DNA of 64,000 bases from Serratia grimesii NBRC 13537 (GCF_001590905.1 NZ_BCTT01000005.1:124001-188000), one strand, 5' to 3'; shown: positions 10,167 to 20,548, numbered from the stretch's first letter. Program-made: numbers and translations. Notes: generated from the sequence alone by a model not told the origin.

Positions 10167-10658
10167 ATGCCATCTTTCGACATTGTTTCCGAAATTGATA
10201 TGCAGGAAGTGCGTAACGCCGTTGAGAACGCCACGCGCGATCTTGGCACCCGTTGGGATTTCCGTAACGTGCCGGCCAGTTTTGAGCTGAACGAAAAAGA
10301 CGAAAGCATCAAAGTCGCCAGCGAGTCTGATTTCCAGGTGCAGCAGTTGCTCGATATTCTGCGTGAAAAGCTGAGTAAACGCAGCATCGAAGGCAGCGCG
10401 CTTGAGATCCCGGAAGAAATGACCCACAGCGGTAAAACCTACAGTGTGGACGCCAAGCTCAAGCAAGGTATCGAAACCGCCCAAGCGAAGAAAATCGTCA
10501 AGCTGATCAAAGATAGCAAGCTGAAAGTCCAGGTACAGATTCAGGGTGATGAAGTGCGGGTAACCGGCAAATCACGTGACGATCTGCAGGGCGTGATGGC
10601 GCTGGTACGCGGTGCCGATCTGGGACAGCCGTTCCAGTTCAAGAACTTCCGCGATTAA
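10167..10658 (+). CDS. yajQ: Nucleotide-binding protein YajQ
   Basis: 163 aa, identical in length to E. coli YajQ. This UPF0234 protein binds nucleotides/RNA, and some homologues are cyclic-di-GMP effectors. It starts [19 protein letters not shown] and has two ferredoxin-like halves ending in [17 protein letters not shown]. The frame is open upstream, but AGGAGGA at 10154-10160 fixes the start at 10167. Its terminator is duplicated around a palindromic repeat (10682-10858). Confidence 0.96.
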   Translation: MPSFDIVSEIDMQEVRNAVENATRDLGTRWDFRNVPASFELNEKDESIKVASESDFQVQQLLDILREKLSKRSIEGSALEIPEEMTHSGKTYSVDAKLKQGIETAQAKKIVKLIKDSKLKVQVQIQGDEVRVTGKSRDDLQGVMALVRGADLGQPFQFKNFRD

Positions 10659-10681
10659 GGTTTTTGCGACGGTGAAGATCT

Positions 10682-10706
10682 TGAAGGGCCAGCTTGCTGG
10701 CCCTTT
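10682..10706 (+). terminator. yajQ terminator, copy 1
   Basis: 25-nt GC hairpin GGGCCAGC/GCTGGCCC ending in CCCTTT. An identical 25-nt copy recurs 152 bp downstream, on the far side of the palindromic repeat. Confidence 0.8.
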
Positions 10707-10833
10707 AGTTAGATGACAAAGTTGTCTTTGAATCCGAGATACTCGGGCCTAGCGCACCGAGGGGCGCTCCGGCGGGCAAGCCGCTACGACCCCTTCGGCA
10801 CGCTCTCCCTAATAATGGGCTTTGTCAGTAGTC
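10707..10833 (+). repeat. Palindromic terminator-associated element, copy A
   Basis: 127-bp core between two identical terminators. It has 8-bp inverted ends TGACAAAG (10714-10721) and CTTTGTCA (10820-10827), and a GC-rich centre with nested hairpins. It recurs in inverted orientation at 40065-40192 with about 7 differences in roughly 120 bp by eye. It contains no ORF of note. It is not ERIC and does not match a REP sequence I recognise. Confidence 0.85.
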
Positions 10834-10858
10834 TGAAGGGCCAGCTTGCTGGCCCTTT
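10834..10858 (+). terminator. yajQ terminator, copy 2
   Basis: Exact 25-nt repeat of 10682-10706, here with a better T-tract (CCCTTTTCTTT). It lies directly against the yajR stop codon. Confidence 0.8.
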
Positions 10859-10861
10859 TCT

Positions 10862-12226
10862 TTACAGTGAATTCACCAGCGCTTCCAATTGGCCGCGGTT
10901 GGTTTGTTTGGTATCGACCTTCACGTAGGCGCTGCGTTCTTCCGGCACCACTATCGCTTCCGCCACACCCGGCTGGGCTTTCAGACGGCTTTCCAATGCT
11001 GAATCCTTCACGGCCAGTTCCGACAGGGTAATACGCAGGCTACTGACGTAGGGCGGTTCTTGCATGGTACTGCTGACCAAGAACCAAATGGCAGCCAGCA
11101 CCGCGCCAGCGATAAACACCAGTCCAGCGCCTTGGAGGCCATACAGGAAACCGCCCAGACTGCCACCGATCGCCACGCCAATAAACTGGCTGGTAGAGTA
11201 CACGCCCATCGCTGTGCCTTTATAGCCTGCCGGAGACTCTTTACTGATCAGTGAAGGCAAGATTGCCTCCATGACGTTGAATGCCATAAAGAACAGCTGT
11301 ACACCCGCAATAATGCCCCACAGGTGTGCGCCGGACAGCCACAACAGTATTTCAGCGCAAAACAGTACCGCCACGCAACCCATGAAGACTTGCTTCATTC
11401 GGCGTTTCTTCTCGGCATAAATGATAAAGGGTACTACGGCGGCAAAAGAAACCAGCATGGTAACCAGATAGACAATCCAGTGTTCGCTTGGTACCAAACC
11501 GGCTTTTTCCATCGCCAATGGCAGTGCCACGAAGCTGGACATCAGCAGAATATGCAGGCACATGATGCCGAAATTCAGTTTTAGCAGACGGGAGTTGCTC
11601 AGCACTTTGCTGAAACTACCGCGAACTATACTGGATTCACGGTTCAACACGTGATGGCTTGCGGAAGGCACAACCGCTAGAGTAATCACGATACCGGCCA
11701 ATGCCAGCACGGCAATCATCCAAAACAGTGCATGCAGACCGAAGGCGTGGGTGACAATCGGGCCGACGACCATGGCAATTGCGAAGGTAATACCGAAGCT
11801 GACCCCGATAAATGCCATGGCCTTGGTACGGTTCTGTTCCCGAGTGAGGTCAGACAGTAACGCCATGACTGCCGCCGCGATAGCACCAGAGCCTTGTAAT
11901 GCCCGACCAAGAATTACGCCCCAGATAGAATCGGTTGCGGCGGCGATAACGCTGCCAAGCGCAAAGATCAGCAACCCGCCGACGATCAGTGGTTTGCGGC
12001 CGATACGGTCTGAGATCAGACCAAAGGGGATCTGGAAAACAGCCTGCGCCAGGCCGTAAATACCGATGGCAATACCGATCAATGTTTCGCTGGCACCGTT
12101 CAACGCCATGCCATAGGTGGTCAGTACCGGCAGCACCATAAACATGCCGAGCATGCGCAGTGAAAATACCGTTCCTAATCCCCAGGTCGCCCGACGTTCC
12201 AGTGGGGTCATTGCATTATCGTTCAT
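10862..12226 (-). CDS. yajR: MFS transporter YajR
   Basis: Major facilitator efflux-type transporter, 454 aa, equal to E. coli YajR. Twelve hydrophobic segments. MFS motif A appears as FGLISDRIGRKPLI between TM2 and TM3. A cytoplasmic ferredoxin-like C-terminal (YAM) domain follows MQEPPYVSSLRI; it is characteristic of YajR and rare in other MFS proteins. The natural substrate is unknown. The frame runs 7 codons further up, but ATG 12226 preceded by GAGG fits the family start MND. Confidence 0.93.
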   Translation of the reverse strand: MNDNAMTPLERRATWGLGTVFSLRMLGMFMVLPVLTTYGMALNGASETLIGIAIGIYGLAQAVFQIPFGLISDRIGRKPLIVGGLLIFALGSVIAAATDSIWGVILGRALQGSGAIAAAVMALLSDLTREQNRTKAMAFIGVSFGITFAIAMVVGPIVTHAFGLHALFWMIAVLALAGIVITLAVVPSASHHVLNRESSIVRGSFSKVLSNSRLLKLNFGIMCLHILLMSSFVALPLAMEKAGLVPSEHWIVYLVTMLVSFAAVVPFIIYAEKKRRMKQVFMGCVAVLFCAEILLWLSGAHLWGIIAGVQLFFMAFNVMEAILPSLISKESPAGYKGTAMGVYSTSQFIGVAIGGSLGGFLYGLQGAGLVFIAGAVLAAIWFLVSSTMQEPPYVSSLRITLSELAVKDSALESRLKAQPGVAEAIVVPEERSAYVKVDTKQTNRGQLEALVNSL

Positions 12227-12386
12227 TAAAACCTCATTAAAAGCCATTCCGTCAGGTTATCGGTGATAACGCCTGATGGGATAGCTTCTGTTAAAACTGC
12301 GTCATTTTAGTGTGAAGGGCAGGGGGGGTAAATCTAATGTTGTTTAGCAGATATTACAGTTCGTCGGCTTTTGGGCGAGACAAATA

Positions 12387-12412
12387 AAATGGGCCGCGAA
12401 AGCGGCCCATTT
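12387..12412 (-). terminator. Terminator of the cyo operon
   Basis: 11-bp perfect stem (12387-12397 with 12402-12412) closed by a tetraloop; on the minus strand it is followed by TTTTATTTG. It lies 14 bp after the cyoE stop codon. Confidence 0.85.
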
Positions 12413-12426
12413 ACAGACGATTTGGC

Positions 12427-13320
12427 TTACCAGACGTAAGTCATCAGCGCTTCCGGCGCCGCTGTGGCGCTGAAGTCGATAGACATCATGACGCTCAGCG
12501 AGGTAATGGCAACGATCGAGAACACGAATAGCTTACGTGCCCAAACGCTGTCATTTTCGGTTTTGTAACCACGCAGTGCCATGCCCAGCCACCATACGCT
12601 TACCGCCGCAGCGACGATCAGGTATTTGTAGCCAGCGTAGCCGCCCAGGGTCAACATCAGAGTGGCAATCATAAACGCCACAATGTAGACCGTGATGTGG
12701 TTCTTCGCGACCGAAATGCCTTTGACGACCGGCAGTACCGGAATGTTGGCTGCCTGGTAATCTTTAAAGCGGAAGATGGCAATCGCATAGGAATGCGGCA
12801 TCTGCCACAGGCTAAAGATAGCCAGCAGGATCAACGCACCAGCGTCGAACTCATTGGTGACTGCACAGTAACCGATAACCGGTGGCGCAGCGCCCGACAA
12901 GCTGCCGATCAACGTGCCGTATACCGAGTGGCGTTTCATGTACAGGCTATAGACACCGACATAAACCACGAAGCCCATCACCGCCAGCCACATGGCCAGC
13001 GGGTTGGCACCGATATACAGCAACGCAAAGCCCGCAATACCCAGAGCGGTAGCATAAACCAGGCTTACACTCGGCGCGATCAGGCCCTTAACCAGCACCC
13101 GATTCTTCGTTCTCTCCATTTTCTTGTCGATGTCGCGGTCAATGTAGTTGTTAAATACACAGCCCGAAGCGACAACCAACGAGACCCCCACCAGGGTGGC
13201 GAGAAACAGGGGATAGTCGATGCTCCCTTTGGAGGCGAGCAGGAATCCCCCGACGACAGAAATTAAATTGCCGAAAATAATTCCTGGTTTAGTTACTTGC
13301 AGGTATTGCTTAATCATCAC
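12427..13320 (-). CDS. cyoE: Protoheme IX farnesyltransferase (heme O synthase)
   Basis: Attaches a farnesyl group to heme b to make heme O for cytochrome bo3. 297 aa. UbiA-family prenyltransferase with the Asp-rich [18 protein letters not shown] motif and the second loop [16 protein letters not shown]; about nine membrane segments. Last gene of cyoABCDE, starting 14 bp after cyoD; the substrate FPP is made by IspA, also in this window. Confidence 0.97.
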   Translation of the reverse strand: MMIKQYLQVTKPGIIFGNLISVVGGFLLASKGSIDYPLFLATLVGVSLVVASGCVFNNYIDRDIDKKMERTKNRVLVKGLIAPSVSLVYATALGIAGFALLYIGANPLAMWLAVMGFVVYVGVYSLYMKRHSVYGTLIGSLSGAAPPVIGYCAVTNEFDAGALILLAIFSLWQMPHSYAIAIFRFKDYQAANIPVLPVVKGISVAKNHITVYIVAFMIATLMLTLGGYAGYKYLIVAAAVSVWWLGMALRGYKTENDSVWARKLFVFSIVAITSLSVMMSIDFSATAAPEALMTYVW

Positions 13321-13334
13321 GTCCAGCTCTGCTC

Positions 13335-13673
13335 TTAATCGACCATCATATTGATGTTGAGGTTGTACATAATCCAGAGTGAACCCACAACAACGATACC
13401 GATGATCATAGCGGTGAACAGCAATGCCACCAGGTTCCAGCGCTCTTCCGATGAGGTATTCATGTGCAGGAAGTAAATCAGGTGAACAACCACCTGAATC
13501 ACGGCCATGCCGACTACAACCGCCAGGATAGTGGAGTGAGAGGCCGCGCCGCTCATCACCATCGCAAATGGAATCACCGTCAGGATGATCGACAGAATAA
13601 AGCCGATCAGATAGGTCTTAACGCTACCGTGGCTTGCGCCGCCGTGAGAAGTTTCATGGGATGAATGACTCAT
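13335..13673 (-). CDS. cyoD: Cytochrome o ubiquinol oxidase subunit IV
   Basis: 112 aa with three membrane helices, after a His/Ser-rich N-terminus [17 protein letters not shown]. It assists assembly of the CuB site of CyoB. The frame extends upstream into cyoC, but the ATG at 13673 overlaps the cyoC stop codon in a 4-nt ATGA arrangement. Confidence 0.96.
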   Translation of the reverse strand: MSHSSHETSHGGASHGSVKTYLIGFILSIILTVIPFAMVMSGAASHSTILAVVVGMAVIQVVVHLIYFLHMNTSSEERWNLVALLFTAMIIGIVVVGSLWIMYNLNINMMVD

Positions 13674-14287
13674 GACATAACCCCCAGCAAGTAAACAACG
13701 GTGAATACGCAGATCCAGACCACATCCAGGAAGTGCCAGAACAAGCTCAGGCACATCAGACGGGTTTTGTTAGTTGATGTCAGACCACGCTTGCTGACCT
13801 GAATCATCATGATAACGATCCAAACCAGGCCGGTAGACACGTGCAGACCGTGGGTAGCAACCAGTGCGAAGAAGCCGGACAGGAACGCACTGCGGTCCGG
13901 ACCATAGCCTTCAACGATCAGGTGATGGAATTCATAGATTTCCATCGCTACGAAGCCCAGACCAAACAGGAAGGTCAGGAACAGCCAGGTATTAACGCTG
14001 CCAACCTTGCCTTTGTTCATGCCGATCATCGCCATACCGTAGGTGATGGAGCTGAACAACAGCAGGAAGGTCTCAACCAGAACAAACTTCAGATCGAAGA
14101 TGTCTTTGCCAGAGGGACCGCCAGCGGTCCCGTTCACCAGTACTGCATAAGTCGCGAACAAGCTCGCAAACAAAATACAGTCGCTCATCAGGTAGATCCA
14201 GAATCCGAAGACTTTGGTCTCTCCTGCGTCGTGGTGCCCATGCTCTGCATGGGCTGCGTTATGGTTAGTCAGAGTATCAGTTGACAT
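13670..14287 (-). CDS. cyoC: Cytochrome o ubiquinol oxidase subunit III
   Basis: 205 aa, five membrane helices, COX3 family, with [20 protein letters not shown] and the [11 protein letters not shown] segment. Structural subunit of cytochrome bo3. The start lies inside the end of cyoB (11-bp overlap) and the stop overlaps the cyoD start, so the operon is tightly coupled. Confidence 0.97.
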   Translation of the reverse strand: MSTDTLTNHNAAHAEHGHHDAGETKVFGFWIYLMSDCILFASLFATYAVLVNGTAGGPSGKDIFDLKFVLVETFLLLFSSITYGMAMIGMNKGKVGSVNTWLFLTFLFGLGFVAMEIYEFHHLIVEGYGPDRSAFLSGFFALVATHGLHVSTGLVWIVIMMIQVSKRGLTSTNKTRLMCLSLFWHFLDVVWICVFTVVYLLGVMS

Positions 14288-16268
14288 GTTTCACGCCTGC
14301 TTTGCTGATTTGTTCATAGTGTTGGTTTTCAATGCGCTCGATTTCATCAACCTGCACATAGTAATCAACATCTTCATCGAAGCTCTTGGCAATCCAGGTC
14401 ACGATCATACCTACGAAGGCAGCGATCGCCATCCACCAGATGTCCCAGATCATCGCGAAACCAAATACCAGGCTGAAGCCAGCAATAATCACACCGGCAC
14501 CGGTATTTTTCGGCATATGAATCGGTTCGTATTTCGCCGGTTTCTTATAAGCTTCGCCTTTTTCTTTCATGTCCCAGAACTCATCACGGTCATGAATCTG
14601 TGGCACTACAGCAAAGTTATAGAACGGCGGTGGAGACGAAGTAGACCACTCCAGCGTACGAGCACCCCATGGGTCACCGGTCAGGTCACGGTTCTGCTCA
14701 CGGTCACGCACACTGACGTAGATCTGAATCAGTTGGCACAAGATACCGCAGGCAATCAGAGCCGCGCCGCCAGCTGCTACCAGCAGCAGTGGGTGGAACT
14801 CTGGGTTGATGTTCTGGCTGATACGACGAGTCATACCCATAAAGCCCAGAGCATACAGCGGCATGAAGGCCACGAAGAAACCGATGATCCAGAACCAGAA
14901 CGCACGGATACCCCAGGTTTCGTTCAGCGTGAAGCCGAAGGATTTAGGGAACCAGTAAGTCAGGCCAGCGAAGCAACCGAACACCACACCACCGATAATC
15001 ACGTTATGGAAGTGGGCAATCAGGAACAGACTGTTGTGCAGCACGAAGTTCGCACCCGGTACTGCCAGCAGAACGCCGGTCATCCCACCTACGGAGAAGG
15101 TGATGATGAAGCCGATGGTCCACAGCATTGCGGAATTGAGCTGAATGCGGCCCTGGTACATGGTGAACAGCCAGTTGAAGATTTTCACCCCGGTCGGGAT
15201 GGAAATGATCATGGTGGCGATACCGAAGAAGGCGTTAACGTTCGCGCCGGACCCCATGGTAAAGAAGTGGTGCAGCCATACGATGAACGACAGAACGGTA
15301 ATCGCGATGGTTGCCCATACCAGTGAGGTATAGCCGAACAGGCGTTTTCTTGAGAAGGTCGCGGTGACTTCAGAGAACACACCAAACACTGGCAGAACCA
15401 GGATATACACCTCTGGGTGACCCCAGGCCCAAATCAGGTTGATGTACATCATCATGTTGCCGCCCATATCATTGGTAAAGAAATGGAAGCCCAGGTAGCG
15501 ATCCAGGGTCAGCAACGCGATGGTAACAGTCAGAATTGGGAAAGAAACGATGATCAGGACGTTAGTACACAGCGCCGCCCAGGTGAACACCGGCATCTTC
15601 ATCAGAGGCATGCCAGGAGCACGCATCTTCATGATGGTTGCGAAGAAGTTCACACCGGTCAACAAGGTACCCAGACCAGAAATCTGCAGACTCCAGATCC
15701 AGTAATCGACCCCGACGCCAGGACTGTATTCCTTACCTGATAGCGGCGGATACGCCAGCCAACCGGTCTGCGCAAACTCACCCACCCCCAGAGAGATGTT
15801 GATCAGGACGACACCCACCACGAAGAACCAGAAACTCAGGGAGTTCAGGAACGGGAAGGCAACGTCGCGCGCACCGATTTGCAAGGGTACAACCACGTTC
15901 ATCAGGCCGACCACGAAAGGCATCGCCATGAAGAAGATCATGATTACGCCGTGGGCGGTAAAGATCTGGTCGTAGTGGTGCGGTGGCAGGAATCCGGCCT
16001 CGCCGGCGGACGCAAGCGCCTGCTGGCTACGCATCATGATGGCATCGGCAAAACCACGCAGCAACATAACCATTGCCACGATGATGTACATGATACCAAT
16101 TTTTTTATGGTCGACCGAAGTCAGCCAATCGCTCCATAGCCATTTCCACTTGCCGAAATAGGTTATCAGCGCCAGCAGTGCCAGGCCCCCGATAACAATT
16201 GCAGCAACGGTGACCATGATGATCGGTTCGTGGTACGGAACCGCATCAATCGTTAATTTTCCCAACAT
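14277..16268 (-). CDS. cyoB: Cytochrome o ubiquinol oxidase subunit I
   Basis: Catalytic subunit: heme b, heme o3 and CuB; oxidises ubiquinol and pumps protons. 663 aa, exactly the E. coli length. Heme-copper oxidase signature WGHPEVY, which carries the CuB His linked to Tyr, then the di-His FIVWLHHFF, and the heme-ligand segment [12 protein letters not shown]. Fifteen membrane segments are expected. Lies 3 bp after cyoA. Confidence 0.98.
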   Translation of the reverse strand: MLGKLTIDAVPYHEPIIMVTVAAIVIGGLALLALITYFGKWKWLWSDWLTSVDHKKIGIMYIIVAMVMLLRGFADAIMMRSQQALASAGEAGFLPPHHYDQIFTAHGVIMIFFMAMPFVVGLMNVVVPLQIGARDVAFPFLNSLSFWFFVVGVVLINISLGVGEFAQTGWLAYPPLSGKEYSPGVGVDYWIWSLQISGLGTLLTGVNFFATIMKMRAPGMPLMKMPVFTWAALCTNVLIIVSFPILTVTIALLTLDRYLGFHFFTNDMGGNMMMYINLIWAWGHPEVYILVLPVFGVFSEVTATFSRKRLFGYTSLVWATIAITVLSFIVWLHHFFTMGSGANVNAFFGIATMIISIPTGVKIFNWLFTMYQGRIQLNSAMLWTIGFIITFSVGGMTGVLLAVPGANFVLHNSLFLIAHFHNVIIGGVVFGCFAGLTYWFPKSFGFTLNETWGIRAFWFWIIGFFVAFMPLYALGFMGMTRRISQNINPEFHPLLLVAAGGAALIACGILCQLIQIYVSVRDREQNRDLTGDPWGARTLEWSTSSPPPFYNFAVVPQIHDRDEFWDMKEKGEAYKKPAKYEPIHMPKNTGAGVIIAGFSLVFGFAMIWDIWWMAIAAFVGMIVTWIAKSFDEDVDYYVQVDEIERIENQHYEQISKAGVKHVN

Positions 16269-16271
16269 CAG

Positions 16272-17222
16272 TTATTCCTCGGCTCCGGCGTGAGCTGCAT
16301 GTTCACCCATGTCCATACCCTGGCTCATGTCCATACCTTCGTGCGTGGTAGCGCCCTTGTGCATGTTCATATCGCCCATAAATTTGCCAATAGTTTCTTT
16401 GAACAAATTCGGTTTGACACTGGAGAAGTACTCAACCGGGTTATTTTCACTCGGCTCTGCCAGTTTGTTAAAGTCGCTGGTGGCGTTAAGGTTAGTCGAC
16501 GATGCTTTCACCTTGGCAACCCACTGATCGAAGTCGCCTTCGGTTGGGGTGACAATGGCGGTGAATTTCATGCCGGAGAACCCGCGACCGCTGAAGCTGC
16601 TGGAAATACCGTCGTATTTGCCGGCTTCATTGCCGATCAGGTGCAGTTTAGTCTGCATCCCGGCCATCGCATAAATCTGCCCGCCTAACTGTGGGATAAA
16701 GAACGAGTTCATTACCGAGTTAGAGGTGATTTTGAATTCAACTGGAACGTCTTTCGGGAAAGCCAGCTCATTAACTGTTGCGATGCCTTGTTCCGGGTAG
16801 ATAAACAGCCATTTCCAGTCGAGCGACACCACTTCGATCGTCATCGGCTTCTTGTCAGTGACAATCGGCTTGAACGGATCGAGTTCGTGGGTAGTCTTCC
16901 AGGTAATGGTGCCAAGGATGGCGATGATAATGATAGGAATGGTCCAGACGACCGCTTCGATTTTGTTGGAATGTGACCAGTTCGGACTGTATTTGGCGTC
17001 TTTGTTGGAAGCACGGTACTTCCAGGCAAAGGCGAACGCCATAAAGATAACTGGTACCACTACGATCAACATTAATGCGATTGCAGTGATAATCAGTGTC
17101 CGTTGCTCAACACCAATTGCTCCTTTGGGGTTCATCAATACCATATTGCAACCACTGAGCATTACAGTGGAAGCAATTAATGACAACATCCCAATACTTT
17201 TATTGTATTTCTTAAGTCTCAT
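16272..17222 (-). CDS. cyoA: Cytochrome o ubiquinol oxidase subunit II (lipoprotein)
   Basis: 316 aa (E. coli 315). Lipoprotein signal peptide with lipobox LSGC and Cys25, two membrane helices, then a cupredoxin-like periplasmic domain. It lacks the CuA ligands, as expected for a quinol oxidase. The C-terminus is rich in Met/His ([18 protein letters not shown]), a feature also of related enterobacterial CyoA proteins. First gene of the cyo operon. Confidence 0.97.
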   Translation of the reverse strand: MRLKKYNKSIGMLSLIASTVMLSGCNMVLMNPKGAIGVEQRTLIITAIALMLIVVVPVIFMAFAFAWKYRASNKDAKYSPNWSHSNKIEAVVWTIPIIIIAILGTITWKTTHELDPFKPIVTDKKPMTIEVVSLDWKWLFIYPEQGIATVNELAFPKDVPVEFKITSNSVMNSFFIPQLGGQIYAMAGMQTKLHLIGNEAGKYDGISSSFSGRGFSGMKFTAIVTPTEGDFDQWVAKVKASSTNLNATSDFNKLAEPSENNPVEYFSSVKPNLFKETIGKFMGDMNMHKGATTHEGMDMSQGMDMGEHAAHAGAEE

Positions 17223-17538
17223 CTAACGACCTCAATTACAAAGGCTCTATTGTCGTTTCATGTGTGCGGGCATTTTACGGGAAGGTTGCAGTACTGTAAA
17301 CATGCTTAAGGGAGTGTCAGCGCCTTGTTGACACTTTCTGTTAAGGGTGTCACAGATGTCACGCTGCGTGACAATTTACTAATGGCAACAACGCGTTGGC
17401 ACGCTGAATCGTTCCGGGTGGAACCTATGTTAAGGAAAACTAAAGGTATGATGAGTTTGGCAGATTAAGCTGTCGTTTTTAAATACGCAGTAAAGGTTTA
17501 TTTAATGTAAAATAAATGTGTATTAAAAGTGAATTTAA

Positions 17539-17571
17539 TTTTATTTCCGAGTGCGTTACTCGGAAATAAAA
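17539..17571. terminator. Perfect AT-rich palindrome, bidirectional terminator-like
   Basis: 13-bp perfect stem (17539-17551 with 17559-17571), 7-nt loop. It is flanked by an A-rich run on the right and a T-rich run on the left, so each strand reads as a stem followed by T residues. No gene on the plus strand needs it. Confidence 0.55.
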
Positions 17572-17634
17572 AATAATTTACTCGCCAATTATGTTTTTTA
17601 TCCGAAATAAACTCATCACGCTGATGCATTTTTG

Positions 17635-17658
17635 CCGACCGGTGTGAACACCGGTCGG
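17635..17658 (-). terminator. Hairpin downstream of ampG
   Basis: 10-bp perfect GC-rich stem (17635-17644 with 17649-17658), 4-nt loop, directly after the ampG stop codon. It lacks a T-tract on the ampG strand, so it may work with the palindrome at 17539 or protect the mRNA end. Confidence 0.5.
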
Positions 17659-17663
17659 TGATA

Positions 17664-19142
17664 TCACGCCAATTTAGTACGGCGTAGTGCCAGATAGTCC
17701 AGCATACTGCCCATCGCAATGCCTACCAGACTCAACGCGGCACCAAACTGCAACAGTCGATCAGCCAGATCTGGCAAGGCACTCCAGTCAAGAGCGTTGG
17801 TGATCAGCAGAACCAACCACAGCCCCAACAAGGAGCAGCCTAGCGTCAGCATGCGCAATGCCCAACGGTAAAACTGGCGGAACTCGGTACGTGGCATAAA
17901 GTCATCGGTACGCTGGGTATATTCCAGCGTCTGACGACACAGACGCAGCAGCAACAGCCCTGGCAGGGCGGCGACGATCGAGAACAAATAGAATAGCGGC
18001 CAGCCGTGCGCTTCGACAAACCAGCCGGCAATAGGGCCCACATAAACACGCCCGACGGCGGACAGTGCAGACAAAAGGGCAAACTGGGTGGCGGAAAATG
18101 ACTTGTTGCACAGTGTCATCAATAACGCGACGAAGGCTGCTGTCCCCATACCACCGCACAGGTTCTCCAGGAAGATAGCACTACCCATGGTCATAATGTT
18201 TTTATCGGTAACAGCAAGGATCCAATAACCGAGATTGGAAACTGCTTGCAGGATACCGAACAGCATCAGGGCGCGGAACAAACTGAGGCGCTGCATCAGC
18301 ACGCCGCCAAACAGCGCACCGACGATGGTGGCGAACAGACCCAGTGTTTTATTCACTAAACCAACTTCCCCAGCATCGAAGCCAACGCCGCGGATCAGGA
18401 AGGTGGTGCTCAGGCTGCCGGCAAAGGCATCGCCCATTTTGTACATCACGATCAACAGTAAAATCAGCCAGGCGTTGTTACGTGCGAAGAAATCACGTAA
18501 CGGGGCAACCACGGCTTGTTCCATGGTGCGTGGTGCTGGAATGCTGTCGTCCGGTTCAGGGGCCATTAAGGTGGCGGCGATACCAATCAGCATCAGTCCT
18601 GCCATCAGCCAATAGGTTGACTGCCAGCCGAAGTAGCGATCTGCCAGCCAAAGTGCTAACCCACCGGAGACCAGCATCGCCAGACGATAGCCCAGAACTG
18701 AGATAGCGGCGCCGGTGCCGCGTTCTTCGGCGTTCAGTAGATCGGTTTTATAGGCGTCAAAAACGATATCCTGCGATGCAGAACAGAAGGCGACCAGTAC
18801 CGCCAACGCTGCCAGCCACCAAAGATCTTGCGCCGGTTGCATAAAGCCCATCGCGACGATTGATGCCACCAGCAGTAATTGGCTGATCAGCAACCAGCCG
18901 CGCCGCCGCCCGAGGAATGGCGGGGTATAGCGGTCCATAAAGGGTGACCACAGGAATTTGAACACATAGGCCTGTCCAACCAGAGAGAAAATACCAATGG
19001 TTTTCAGATCGATGTTTTCGACGGTCATCCAGGCTTGTAGCGTGCCGGAGGTCAGTGCCAGTGGCAGACCCGACGCAAAGCCCAGCAGCAGGAGGATGGC
19101 AGAATTACGCTGGGTGAAGATATTCAGATACTGTTTCGACAT
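17664..19142 (-). CDS. ampG: Muropeptide permease AmpG
   Basis: Inner-membrane MFS importer of GlcNAc-anhydroMurNAc peptides for cell-wall recycling; it supplies the inducer signal for AmpR/AmpC systems. 492 aa (E. coli 491). Starts MSKQYLNIFTQ and contains LLGFASGLPLALTSGTLQAW, YTPPFLGRRRGW and CSASQDIVFDAYKTD. The frame runs 13 codons upstream, but the inner ATG matches the family and has GGAA nearby. yajG lies 53 bp upstream on the same strand, as in E. coli. Confidence 0.96.
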   Translation of the reverse strand: MSKQYLNIFTQRNSAILLLLGFASGLPLALTSGTLQAWMTVENIDLKTIGIFSLVGQAYVFKFLWSPFMDRYTPPFLGRRRGWLLISQLLLVASIVAMGFMQPAQDLWWLAALAVLVAFCSASQDIVFDAYKTDLLNAEERGTGAAISVLGYRLAMLVSGGLALWLADRYFGWQSTYWLMAGLMLIGIAATLMAPEPDDSIPAPRTMEQAVVAPLRDFFARNNAWLILLLIVMYKMGDAFAGSLSTTFLIRGVGFDAGEVGLVNKTLGLFATIVGALFGGVLMQRLSLFRALMLFGILQAVSNLGYWILAVTDKNIMTMGSAIFLENLCGGMGTAAFVALLMTLCNKSFSATQFALLSALSAVGRVYVGPIAGWFVEAHGWPLFYLFSIVAALPGLLLLRLCRQTLEYTQRTDDFMPRTEFRQFYRWALRMLTLGCSLLGLWLVLLITNALDWSALPDLADRLLQFGAALSLVGIAMGSMLDYLALRRTKLA

Positions 19143-19195
19143 GAGTTCCCTGTCTGCACCGCCCGACGATCCGGGCGGCACAAGGCGAGCGCGGC

Positions 19196-19774
19196 TTAAC
19201 GCGCGTTTTGCTTGATAAAGTCGTTGACGCTGGTGTCTTGTGCCATATCGGCAATAACGTCACCCAGCACGCTGTTGACTGCGTTGGTGATTTTCTCGTT
19301 GGTTGCGGTGAAGGCGCCCTGAACGTTATACGTTGAGCGGTAGTTCTTCACCTGCTTGCTGCCGTTCTTCGCCTGAGCGATGATCGAAATATCAGCCTTG
19401 GTGGTGATGTTGTAGCGGAGATTACCTTCAGAGACGTCCGCATACAGATTATTCACGACGATTTGCAGGTCAACTGCACCGTCTGCGCCAATCATGTAGC
19501 CGCGGGCGCCCATTTGTTTCTCTAACACTTCTTGCAGCAGGAAGCGCAGATCACGTGAAGGCGTCAGCGTCACAAGCTGACCGTCGCGATTCACTTTTGC
19601 CAGCGCCTGATCTTTACGCTGATCCGCACCGTTAATGCTGATGGTTAAGCCTTGCAGCGTGGGATCTTGCTGTGGCAGTACGATCTTTGGTGTCACGTTC
19701 AAGGTATTGCTGCTGGTAGCACAGCCAGCCAGCATCAGTGCGGCCAACAGTGGAAGGCAAAGTTTTTTCAACAT
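19196..19774 (-). CDS. yajG: Lipoprotein YajG
   Basis: 192 aa, the same length as E. coli YajG. Lipoprotein signal peptide with lipobox LAGC (Cys18), then a YajG domain containing SINGADQRKDQALAKV and the TPSRDLRFLLQEVLEKQMGARGYM segment. Probably outer-membrane anchored; function unknown. In other enterobacteria it is co-transcribed with ampG. The open frame upstream of M25 is not needed. Confidence 0.95.
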   Translation of the reverse strand: MLKKLCLPLLAALMLAGCATSSNTLNVTPKIVLPQQDPTLQGLTISINGADQRKDQALAKVNRDGQLVTLTPSRDLRFLLQEVLEKQMGARGYMIGADGAVDLQIVVNNLYADVSEGNLRYNITTKADISIIAQAKNGSKQVKNYRSTYNVQGAFTATNEKITNAVNSVLGDVIADMAQDTSVNDFIKQNAR

Positions 19775-20139
19775 AGTTACTGTCTCATTCTCGATGGATT
19801 TTAAGGTGCTGCAAACTGCCAAAGACAGAGCGGCGGGTTTGAGCACGCTTTCTGTAATAATCAGAGCGGGATAGCCAACAACAAATTGTCGACATCATAG
19901 CATCGCCGTCAGCCGGAGGAAGCGCAGAACGCACCGGAGTGACAAATTTTTACCTGCCGTTGATAAAAACATGCTTTTTTGGCTGCCTCAATCAGATAAA
20001 CCTCAAGCGGCGGTGGATGTTGACCACTTTTTACCCGCAAGAAAGAGAAATTTACCTGAGGAATGGTCTAAAAGGGGGGAAAGCGGCTAATATTGAAATA
20101 GATGGGGCGGTCCTCTGCCGGTGTAGTAAAGGAGATCCT
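19775..20139. other. Divergent yajG/bolA intergenic region
   Basis: 365 bp holding the promoters of yajG and bolA. CGGCTAATA at 20084-20092 resembles the gearbox-type -10 (CGGCAAGTA) of bolA promoters, but no clear partner element was seen. No other gene or repeat recognised. Confidence 0.45.
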
Positions 20140-20454
20140 ATGATTCGCGAGCAAATAGAAGCAAAGTTAAGGGCGGCGTTTGAGCCCGCGTATCTGGAAG
20201 TCGTTGATGAAAGTTATCGTCATAACGTTCCGGCGGGTTCAGAAAGCCATTTTAAAGTCGTATTGGTTAGCGATCGCTTCGTCGGCGAACGTTTTCTGAC
20301 GCGGCATCGTTCAATTTACGGCGTGCTGTCAGAAGAATTGGCAGATGGTGTCCATGCGTTGGCATTGCACACCTATACCCTGAAAGAGTGGGAAGGTTTG
20401 CAAGATACCGTGCCGGCATCTCCTCCATGTCGTGGGGCCGGTACCTTAGCCTGA
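20140..20454 (+). CDS. bolA: Transcriptional/morphology regulator BolA
   Basis: 104 aa. BolA is a stationary-phase and stress morphogene that also partners monothiol glutaredoxins in Fe-S handling. Nearly the full E. coli sequence is recognisable: [20 protein letters not shown], then [17 protein letters not shown], then [19 protein letters not shown]; the conserved His in [10 protein letters not shown] is present. AAAGGAG at 20128-20134 fixes the start although the frame is open for another 200 bp. Confidence 0.97.
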   Translation: MIREQIEAKLRAAFEPAYLEVVDESYRHNVPAGSESHFKVVLVSDRFVGERFLTRHRSIYGVLSEELADGVHALALHTYTLKEWEGLQDTVPASPPCRGAGTLA

Positions 20455-20521
20455 TGGCTAAATTTGCGGTATCAGTGGAACTTTGACCACGAATTGGGGT
20501 ATTACTACAGACGAATTTTGG

Positions 20522-20548
20522 AACGGCCTGCGGGCCGTTTCTGTTTTT
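20522..20548 (+). terminator. bolA terminator
   Basis: 7-bp GC stem (20522-20528 with 20533-20539), 4-nt loop, followed by TCTGTTTTT. Confidence 0.75.

Larger units (their letters stand above)
17223..17663. other. Intergenic region upstream of cyoA / downstream of ampG
   Basis: 441 bp without a credible gene. It should carry the cyo promoter. Visible are a GTCACG-CTG-CGTGAC palindrome around 17360, an AT-rich half (17490-17600) and two hairpins listed separately. I could not assign ArcA or Fnr sites with confidence. Confidence 0.6.

Noticed and set aside
10682..10858. CRISPR-like direct repeat (two equal 25-nt units with a spacer)
   Set aside because: Only two units, 127 bp apart; the units are Rho-independent terminators, and the spacer is itself repeated elsewhere in the window.
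14214..15326. 370-codon frame antisense to cyoB/cyoC
   Set aside because: Covers the well-identified cyo genes on the other strand; hydrophilic, repetitive composition expected from reverse reading of membrane proteins.
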